Shown here in pieces: positions 55,916 to 64,000 of a stretch of DNA of 64,000 nucleotides. The first letter of the stretch is position 1; each line of letters opens with the position of its first letter. Below the pieces are notes generated by a model. That model saw only the letters and a list, made by a program, of their open reading frames with translations. It made no database searches and was not told where the DNA came from. Origin of the DNA: Ashinkailepas kermadecensis. Its lineage: Eukaryota > Arthropoda > Thecostraca > Neolepadidae. Both the position numbers and the translations under genes were made by a program. The stretch covers positions 1-64,000 of the forward strand of contig JAOTOM010004323.1 in assembly GCA_034440615.1 (NCBI GenBank), read 5' to 3'.

Positions 55916-56577
55916 GTTCATCATTGAGTGGAAGCTTATAATGAGGTTCTTACTAATACTTTCCAATATCATGAATCATTTTCTCCACTCCATCTTTTTC
56001 AGTTCCTGCACTCGAAATATCAGTTCAATTGAAACATTGAGTAATTAGGAGATGGTATATTGAGCTTTGTTGTAGCAGCATTCATTTTAAGGTGCACTAA
56101 ATGTTCACGATATAACCATAGTTTGGTCCTGTTTCTTTTTTGCCGTACTTTCATTTTCTACTCTAGTGCTGTTTTCGTTTTCCAGAATACTCTTGCAGTC
56201 TGACACGTTAGCCGGGGGCGGGTTTTTGTTGACTGGAGCCCGAGGCCGGTGCCAGTTGTCGCTGCTGTTGCGTGTGGATGCGGCCGGTCCAGATACGTCG
56301 GCGCCGGGTAGTAGCGGGTGCTGGCGGACCATTGTGCGCCGGGTCATCTGGCTCAAAGTCACGAGCCGTGCGGCAGCCGGGCCCGACGGCGCATATCTTA
56401 CCGGCGGCGCCGACAGATCATTACATTACCGGCGGCGCCGACCGATCACGTGCCGGCGCACACGTGAACTTGACCTGGATGGAGGCACGCCGCGCCGGCG
56501 ATGCCATCTCAGCTGGAATTTACTGCCGCTCGGCGCAGGACGTGGCGACAGGCACACGCGTTTTCCGTCGTAGATCT
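55916..56577. other. No gene seen
   Basis: Unique sequence, AT-rich and then GC-rich. A short duplication ttaccggcggcgccgac occurs at about 56398 and 56425. Confidence 0.5.
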
Positions 56578-57222
56578 GGGCGTCTCCGGGCGGGTTAGGT
56601 TGGTCTGTTGTCGCTCGTGTCCCCCACATTGTCCGAGGTGTCTCCGGGCGGGTTAGGTTGGTCTGTTGTCGCTCGTGTCCCCCACATTGTCCGAGGTGTC
56701 TCCGGGCGGGTTAGGATGGTCTGTTGTCGCTCGTGTCCCCCACATTGTCCGAGGTGTCTCCGGGCGGGTTAGGTTGGTCTGTTGTCGCTCGTGTCCCCCA
56801 CATTGTCCGAGGTGTCTCCGGGCGGGTTAGGTTGGTCTGTTGTCGCTCGTGTCCCCCACATTGTCCGAGGTGTCTCCGGGCGGGTTAGGTTGGTCTGCAC
56901 TCGCTCGTATCCCCTGCATCGTCCGAAGTGTCTCCGGGCGGGTTAGGTTGGTCTGCACTCGCTCGTATCCCCACATTGTCCGAGGTGTCTCCGGGCGTGT
57001 TGGTTGGTCTGTTGTGCTCGTATCCCCACATTGTCCGAGGTGTCTCCGGGCGGGTTAGGTTGGTCTGTTGTCGCTCGTGTCCCCCACATTGTCCGAGGTG
57101 TCTCCGGCGGGTTAGGTTGGTCTGTTGTCGCTCGTATCCCACATTGTGAGGTGTCTCCGGGCGGGTTAGGATGGTCTGTTGTGCTCGCCCCACATTGTCC
57201 GAGGTGTCTCCGCGCAGTCCTT
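56578..57222. repeat. Minisatellite, 58-bp unit, ~11 copies
   Basis: Units contain gtgtctccgggcgggttagg, ttggtctgttgtcgctcgtg and tcccccacattgtccgag. The left half is uniform. The right half has shortened units (near 57005, 57130 and 57180), marking a decaying edge. Confidence 0.95.
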
Positions 57223-57705
57223 TCGGGTCTTTCTTTCACCGCATTCCTGTCACTCCTCCCCTGTTTCACAACGCAAAAATTTATATCATTCTTCCCCTAC
57301 CGAATAATGTTGAGATTTCTATCACCTTCCCGCTGTCGCACAATTTTGGTTTCTACAGATGTATTCCGATCATATTGCGTCGATGGATAGTTACATGCCT
57401 TAACATGTTTATGTTCCTATTCGTTTATGTATCGCCACGTATTCTTTTTAAAATTTTCATCTCCGGATCAACTTTTGCTTGATCATTCACGCTTCATTGC
57501 GTGCACATAGTTGTTTCCCGAAGACTTGTCTGCTCACATGTTTCGCGCGGTTTGAAAAATGACTGCTCATTCACCAGCTGTTGTGCAGAGCGTTACCTCC
57601 CGTGCTTATGGATGCCGTGTGCTTGTTTTCTTGAATATTTGTGTGCTCGCGTTTTTTTTTCTCGCCTGGTTTGAGATAGCTGTGCTCGTTCACCAGCCAT
57701 GTCTG
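57223..57705. other. No gene seen
   Basis: AT-rich unique spacer. Confidence 0.5.
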
Positions 57706-58260
57706 CAGCTCGTTACCCCGGGGCTGCCTGGTGCGGTGCCGTCTGTGACTGTGCCGGTCGTCTCCGTATAGTCTCGGTCGTTGGTTCACCTGGTTACCCC
57801 GGGGCTGCCGGTGCGGTGCCGTCTGTGACTGTGCCGGTCGTCTCCGTATGGTCTCGGCCGTCAGTTCACCTGGTTACCCCGGGGCTGCCGGTGCGGTGCC
57901 GTCTGTGACTGTGCCGGTCGTCTCCGTATGGTCTCGGCCGTCAGTTCACCTGGTTACCCCGGGGCTGCCGGTGCGGTGCCGTCTGTGACTGTGCCGGTCG
58001 TCTCCGTATGGTCTCGGCCGTCAGTTCACCTGGTTACCCCGGGGCTGCCGGTGCGGTGCCGTTTGTGACTGTGCCGGTCGTCTCCGTATGGTCTCGGTCG
58101 TTGGTTCACCTGGTTACCCCGGGGCTGCCGATGCGGTGCCGTTTGTGACGGTGCTAGTCATCTATGTATGGTCTCGGCCATCGGTTCGCAGTAAGCTGCC
58201 GCTCATATCTGCCCGTATCGTCTCGGCCGTCGCTTCACAATAAGGTGCCGCTCATATCTG
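57706..58260. repeat. Minisatellite, 80-bp unit, ~6 copies plus decayed end
   Basis: Units contain tggttaccccggggctgccg, gtgcggtgccgtctgtgact and gtctccgtatggtctcggcc. From about 58150 the units decay into ctcatatctgcc/gtctcggccgtcg forms. Confidence 0.94.
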
Positions 58261-58359
58261 CCGGTATCGCGGGCTCCATTAGGCGGCGGTCGTTATTTCC
58301 AGGTGGTGTGGCGGCGGCAGTCCGGTCGGCCACTGGGTCTTCCACGATGGGCGGACAAG

Positions 58360-58925
58360 GCTTCCACCATCCGCTGCAGGCGGATGGGCATACATTACCG
58401 CCTACAGCAGGCGGACGGGCCTCCCGCACTACAGCAGGACAGGCCTCCACCACACTACAACAGATGGACAGAGCTTTTACCACACTATAACAGGTGGGCG
58501 GGGCCTCCCCGCACTACAACAGTTGGATGGCGCCTCCCCGCACTACAGCAGGCGGGGGAAGCTTCCATAGTACTACAGCAGGCGGACGGGGCCTCCCCGC
58601 ACTACAGCAGTTGGACGGTGCCTCCCCGCACTACAGCAGGCAGGGGAAGCTTGTACTATACAACAGTAGGCTGATGGGGCTTCCCTGCAATACAGCAGGC
58701 GGACAGTGCCTCCCCGCACTACAGCAGAAGGACGGCGCCTCCCCGCACTACAGCAGTTGGACGGTGCCTCCCCGCATTACAGCAGTTGGACGGTGCCTCC
58801 CCCACTACAGCAGGCAGGGGAAGCTTGTACTATACTACAGTAGGCTGATGGGGCGTCCCTGCAATACAGCAGGCGGACAGTGCCTCCCCGCACTACAGCA
58901 GAAGGACGGCGCCTCCCCGCACCCA
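58360..58925. repeat. Minisatellite, ~29-31-bp unit with 174-bp higher order
   Basis: Units contain actacagcagttggacggtg and cctccccgc. A longer block starting caggggaagcttgtactata appears at 58641 and 58815 and is followed both times by gggc(t/g)tccctgcaatacag and the same unit order, so it is a 174-bp higher-order repeat. Confidence 0.92.
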
Positions 58926-60424
58926 CATCAGGTAGCCGGATCCGCTGAAGTGTGCCGGGCTGAGCGGGTGGTTGTCTCCGGCTCGGCTCCGCCCTCGCTC
59001 GGACACGCGCCATAATCACGTGGTCCCAATTATTGGCCGGCAATTGACTTGTGTCGTGTCGTGAGTCGGCCGGGCGGCGCAGGCGGCCGGCGGCCCCGTC
59101 CCGCCCGCCGTGTCAAGGTTTATTCAAGCATAACTCTTGCGTCGGTGTACCGCGCGCAGCATGCGCTCGTGTACTTACACGGCGCGTTGGTATTTTCATT
59201 GTGGTCCGTGCAGTTGTTGTCGAGGCACCTACTCCGCACAGCTGGCGTCTGTGTTCCCTGAACAACAGATGGCGCCAGTGAAGTGACACACATTGGCCAC
59301 ATATTGGGATACAAATTAGGAACCAAGATCTTATCATTTATATTTTATAATATTTTGTTGTTTTTTTGCCATCATTTTAAGTCATCAGTTTTCGCGATCC
59401 TCTGGGACGTAGTGAAGTTGAGGGAAAACTCGACCCATTGCGGTGTTGCATTTCGGCATCAATTTCTCTCATATCCACATCAGGCAAACCAAATGACTTC
59501 TGTTTTGATGATGTAAATTTCCAAGATCTACATCGACCAACTTACCCCAGCACGTGCCGCCGGCAATACGACGGAGGTGGTCTGGGCTGTAGACACTCAG
59601 GTCATACCAGTGCGCTGGCAGTACTGTAAAATGTGGACTAAAATGATGCCGTTCAGCTGGATTTGTACGGTCGGTTAGCGGGTTATAGAACTCCACAAGT
59701 TCTGCCTGACATGACTACAATTAAAAGGCATCCGAGCCAATATTCTGCGTAAAATCACTATTCAATTGGAATGATTAGTCTTTTTTTAACAGAATTACCA
59801 ACAGTAGACCATTGGTGGCCACATAATTACGAGTCGGGTGGGTCTGAAGGCAAGAGATGATGTCTGACACCCGGCCATCAAGTCGGGTAATGAAATGGTA
59901 CCTACCTTAAGTCATGTCTTCCCTAAAACAGCAGTATGTTTATGAAATACCCATTGGTTTCTACTTCGATGATCTGATTACACAGATCAGGGGAGTTTGA
60001 CTAGGTTTGTGTATCAGAGACGAAATGGGCTCCTTTTAAGGTAATGTGGAGCAGTGAACACGACAAAAATCATGGAAATTCTCGGGCAGATTCACCTAGA
60101 CATTTATCCATGCTGAGGCAAATCTTATACTATATGTCTGGTGTGCACTATGCAAATGATTTCTGAATTTTGTTGGGAGAGGGAGAGGTGAAGGTATACC
60201 TCCTGTTAGGTGCGATTTTGGAGGTGCCGGATACGAATGCGAACCCGAGGCACTGGTCAAAGTTGTCGCAGATATATAATACGGAAAACACGTACGAAGA
60301 TGTATAATTTATCAACACTGGTCCAAGTTGTCTCGAATGTATATTACAAAGATCACGTACAGCAGTGCAACACAGTTGGTGATCGTGCAAACACGGGTTT
60401 GCCTTATTAGGCGTGACACCTCCG
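58926..60424. other. No gene seen; ~70-bp duplication at 60245-60362
   Basis: cactggtcaaagttgtcgca and cactggtccaagttgtctcg begin two diverged copies that share atacggaaaacacgtac/ttacaaagatcacgtac. The rest is unique and AT-rich. Confidence 0.5.
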
Positions 60425-62090
60425 CATGCCGCTGGTAATAACCCCGACATGTTGTCTACATGTTGTCTGCCAGCGGTAATGACCCCGACATGTTGTCTAC
60501 ATGTTGTCTGTCAGCGGTAGTGACCCCGACACGTTGTCTACATGTTGTCTGCCAGCGGTAATGACCACGACACGTTGCCTACATGTTTTCTGCCAGCGGT
60601 AATGACCCCGACATGTTGTCTACATGTTGTCTGCCAGTGGTAATGACCCTGACATGTTGTCTACATGTTGTCTGTCAGCGGTAGTGACACCGACACGTTG
60701 TCTACATGTTGTCTGCCAGCGATAATGACCCCGACACGTTGCCTACATGTTGTCTGCCAGCGGTAATGACCCCGACATGTTGTCTACATGTCTGTCAGCG
60801 GTAGTGACCCCGACATGTTTTCTACATGTTGTCTGTCAGCGGTAGTGACCCCGACATGTTGTCTACATGTCTGCCAGCGGTAGTAACCCCGACATGTTGT
60901 CTACATGTTGTCTGTCGGCGGTAATTACCACGACACGTCTACATGTTGTCTGCCAGCGGTAATGACCCCGACACGTTGTCTACATGTTGTCTGCCAGCGG
61001 TAATGACCCCGACATGTTGTCTACATGTTGTCTGCCAGCGGTAGTGACCCCGACATGTTGTCTACATGTTGTCTGTCAGCGGTAGTGACCCCGACATGTT
61101 GTCTAGGTAATGACCCCGACATGTTGTCTACATGTTGTCTGCCAGCGGTAGTGACCCCGAATGTTGTCTACATGTTTTGTGTACATGTCTGCCAGCGGTA
61201 GTGACCCCGACATGTTGTCTACATGTTGTCTGCCAGCGGTAGTGACCCCGACATGTTGTCTACATGTCTGCCAGCGGTAGTGACCCCGACATGTTGTCTA
61301 CATGTTGTCTGCCAGCGGTAGTGACCCCGACATGTTGTCTACATGTCTGCCAGCGGTAGTGACCCAGACATGTTGTCTACATGTTGTCTGCCAGCGGTAA
61401 TGACCCCGACACGTTGTCTACATGTTGTATGCCAGCGGTAATGACCCCGACATGTTGTCTACATGTTGTCTGTCAGCGGTAGTGACCCAGACATGTTGTC
61501 TACATGTTGTCTGTCAGCGGTAGTGACCCAGACATGTTGTCTACATGTTGCCTGCCAGCGATAATGACCCCGACATGTTGTTTACATGTTGTCTGCCAGC
61601 GGTAATGACCCCGACATGTTGTCTACATGTTGTCTGCCAGCGGTAGTGACCCCGACACGTTGTCTACATGTTGTTTGTCAGCGGTAGTGACACCGACACG
61701 TTGTCTACATGTTGTCTGTCAGCGGTAATGACCCCGACATGTTGTCTACATGTTGTCTGCCAGCGGCAATGACCCCAACATGTTGTCTACATGTTGTCGG
61801 TCAGCGGTAATGACCCCGACATGTTGTCTACATGTTGTCTGTCAGCGGTAGTGACCCCGACATGTCTGCCAGCGGTAGTGACCCCGACATGTTGTCTACA
61901 TGTCTGCCAGCGGTAATGACCCCGACATGTTGTCTACATGTTGTCTGTCAGCGGTAGTGACCCCGACATGTCTGCCAGCGGTAGTGACCCAGACATGTTG
62001 TCTACATGTTGTCTGTCAGAGGTAATGACCCCGACACGTCTACATGTTGTCTGCCAGCGGTAATGACCCCGACATCATGTCTCGGGGGAC
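60425..62090. repeat. Minisatellite, 41-bp unit, ~40 copies
   Basis: Units contain ctgccagcggtaatgacccc and gacatgttgtctacatgttg. Common variants are gtcag for ccag, tagtg for taatg, and cacg for catg. Units lacking gtt or the tctacatgttg block are scattered (for example near 60785, 60870, 61105, 61180 and 61865). Variants are shuffled and show no simple gradient. Confidence 0.95.
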
Positions 62091-62364
62091 CGTCCAGCGG
62101 TAGTTATCTCGACATGTTTCGGGCGACCATCCAGCGATAGCCAGCTGGCATGGGTATATTATATTACCCTGGTAGCGTTTCGCTGATGGCGATGTCTTGA
62201 TGAAGCGTTCACCATACTCACTGCGCCAAAGTTAGCCGGGAATAATTATAAGTGGAGTAGATTAAATACATCTTCACAGACATTGCAGCCCGGTTTCTCA
62301 TGCGACGACAGATCATCCACAAGCTGTTACGTGTAATTATCAGCTTGAATGTTTCGCAAAACGT

Positions 62365-62502
62365 TGGCTGCCACCAGTGGAGAGGTTGGCGCTGGCTGCC
62401 ACCAGTGGAAATGTCGGCGTTGGCTGCCACCAGTGTAGATGTCGGCATTGGCTGCTACCAGTGGAGATGTCGGCGTTGGCTGCCACGAATGGAGAGGCAC
62501 TC
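62365..62502. repeat. Tandem repeat, 28-bp unit, 5 copies
   Basis: Units contain ggctgccaccagtggagatg and tcggcgtt. Copies start at about 62366, 62394 and 62422, and then two more diverged ones. Confidence 0.92.
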
Positions 62503-62529
62503 CTTCCAACGGCCTCGTTGCGACTGAGG

Positions 62530-62776
62530 GTTTCAAGCTACCTCAGCGGCAGCCCGTCGGTGTCCATATCCTTCACAAATGATAGCTAGTTTGATATGCA
62601 GTGACGTAGTACAGATCTTGCTAGACTCGACGAGGCGGACGTTCTCGGCGTTCTCCTGGCTTAAATAAATATAACATGGGTCAGTCCTTCTAATGGGGAA
62701 TTCATGCTTGACTGTCACATTCACATAAGTGACGATAAAGCTTCGTGTAGCTAAGTCGCACCCACATAAAATTTAC
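62530..62776 (-). other. Unassigned open stretch, ~80 codons
   Basis: The minus strand is open from about 62776 to a stop near 62533, with an internal ATG at 62724. Its amino-acid composition looks unremarkable and protein-like, but I recognise no family, and chance is not excluded. A coding exon or a piece of a decayed element are both possible. Confidence 0.25.
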
Positions 62777-64000
62777 CAACAACCTTCAACAACCTTCACA
62801 TCACCATAAATCTGTCATCGATATTTATTGTCGTCGATGCAGATGAATAGGTTCCTATTGTCATGCCCTCCTCATGCGCGCTGCATTCCCAACCGGAATT
62901 GATGGCAACGCAGCAGAACAGCCAGGCAACGCAGCCGTCACGCAGCAGAACAGCCTTTAGACATTTAGCTTCCACGAGTCCATGAACAGTCTTCAATCAT
63001 CGGGATTATGATCAATACTGACGGCTGCCGTCAGACAATCTACATCATTACAGACAACGAGACTACCTTCCATCCTAAAAATGGAACAAATATCATTCTG
63101 GTGGTCGTGGAATAGTCGCCGTCACGCATTCATCAAGAAGATTCCAGGTTCCAACCTTGAGCTCATCAATTTTCGTACTCTTCAGATCTATGCCGATCTG
63201 TCTGTGTGCAGGTCGATATGATGACGTCTAGGTCTATGACAAGGTCTAGACATAGAAGGTCAAGTCCTGTTGGATTACCTTATCCCACTCAGTAGATATA
63301 GCGTTCGTGGCAAAATCAGAATCTCGAAGTCGATTGCTCACCTGTTTCACAAGCTCGAACGACTTCCTCATCGTTTTTATTCTCATATTTCAGGGAAAAT
63401 GATATTGGTGGTTTCGGAATAGGAAGTTCTCCGCCGTTGGGTACCGGTTGAAAGGCAGATGGCACACGCAGGGCAGATAGGTTAAGGCCCGCTTCCTCTT
63501 CTTGGAAATGTCTTCCCGAACAGTGGCTGTCGTGCAAAAATAGCCGTCACTGATGTGGTCTGTCAGCTACCTTCACGTCATTAATGCGGAGCATGACGAA
63601 CTGTTTTTTCATTCATCCAGTTCCGAAGACTTTCTGCACAAGTATTTCGGCAAATCTGTGGGGTCCTGCTCTCATCTTGGTTCCCGACCGAACGAGCGAT
63701 GGGTATCAGGGGCACCTATTTCCTGACATTGACATTTGACTTCGAAGAATGTCTTTTTATCCACAGTGTAGTGAAGAAGATATTTAGCTAATCCTCAATA
63801 TTTGCATTTATCACGGCCGTTTGCATGATGCGACACAATTATCTACCACTCTGGCCATGAAGGTGGTTGCTTTTTTGCTCTTCTTTTTCTTCGTAAGATC
63901 ACATAGATGGTCGCACCTATTGGTGGTTGAAACAATTAAATGAGTGAATAAATAAAACCTCTTGGTACCTACCAAAATAATTAATGGTAATATAGTGGCA
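62777..64000. other. Unique DNA; short unassigned frames
   Basis: No array or SINE was found. Minus-strand frames at 62796-62996 and 63316-63537, and a plus-strand stretch open at about 63543-63724, have no motif I can name. A 20-bp repetition cgcagcagaacagcc occurs near 62910-62955. Confidence 0.4.

Overview
This window looks like repeat-dominated, non-coding DNA from an animal, most likely an invertebrate. I see no bacterial-style gene layout, no operons, and no host protein gene that I can recognise. The evidence for an animal is: tRNA-derived SINEs with internal A and B boxes and target-site duplications, non-LTR retrotransposon (LINE) remnants of L2/CR1-like and Jockey-like type, long (TA)n tracts, and short (TTAGG)n runs of the kind common in arthropods. 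Arthropod is only a lean; nothing here fixes the phylum.

The dominant content is minisatellites. About 40 distinct tandem arrays (units 12 to 138 bp, mostly GC- and CpG-rich, mostly unrelated to one another) cover roughly a third of the window by my rough addition. The largest are the 82/106-bp array at 5200-6832, the 28/31-bp array at 8545-9898, the 49-bp array at 23082-24066, the 39-bp array at 27660-28594, the 67-bp array at 30083-31680, the 33-bp array at 44604-45615, the 35-bp array inside an 18-bp array at 45640-47100, the 46-bp array at 54225-55915 and the 41-bp array at 60425-62090. Nearly all long open frames in the window are by-products of these arrays and should not be read as genes. 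Four long TA tracts (18.1, 22.6, 38.1 and 47.9 kb) lie between them.

The mobile elements form one connected story. Two SINE families are present: SINE1 (head resembling a tRNA with a CAC anticodon) at 21.1, 29.2, 42.4 and 49.1 kb, and SINE2 (tRNA-Lys(CTT)-like head) at 20.4, 22.9, 36.3, 39.6 and 42.8 kb. They share a core and a 3' tail. The tail folds into a stem-loop whose two helices are kept by compensatory base changes. The same stem-loop also occurs alone, as insertions of about 50-70 bp, at 12.0, 17.7, 20.2, 50.5 and 53.3 kb. Four of these are flanked by 14-15 bp target-site duplications, and three start at the base of the stem. This set of tiny stem-loop retro-insertions is the most interesting signal in the window. 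In addition, the SINE core has itself been amplified into a minisatellite at 20.5-20.9 kb.

Layout: 1-5 kb AT-rich with degenerate TTAGG runs and a foldback element; 5-12.5 kb GC-rich minisatellites; 12.5-19 kb mostly unique; 19-25 kb arrays and SINEs; 25-36 kb arrays plus an L2/CR1-like reverse transcriptase remnant; 36-44 kb SINEs, microsatellites and mostly unique DNA; 44-49 kb large arrays and a TA tract; 49-54 kb a Jockey-like 3' remnant and unique DNA; 54-62 kb large arrays; 62.5-64 kb unique sequence with unassigned short open frames.
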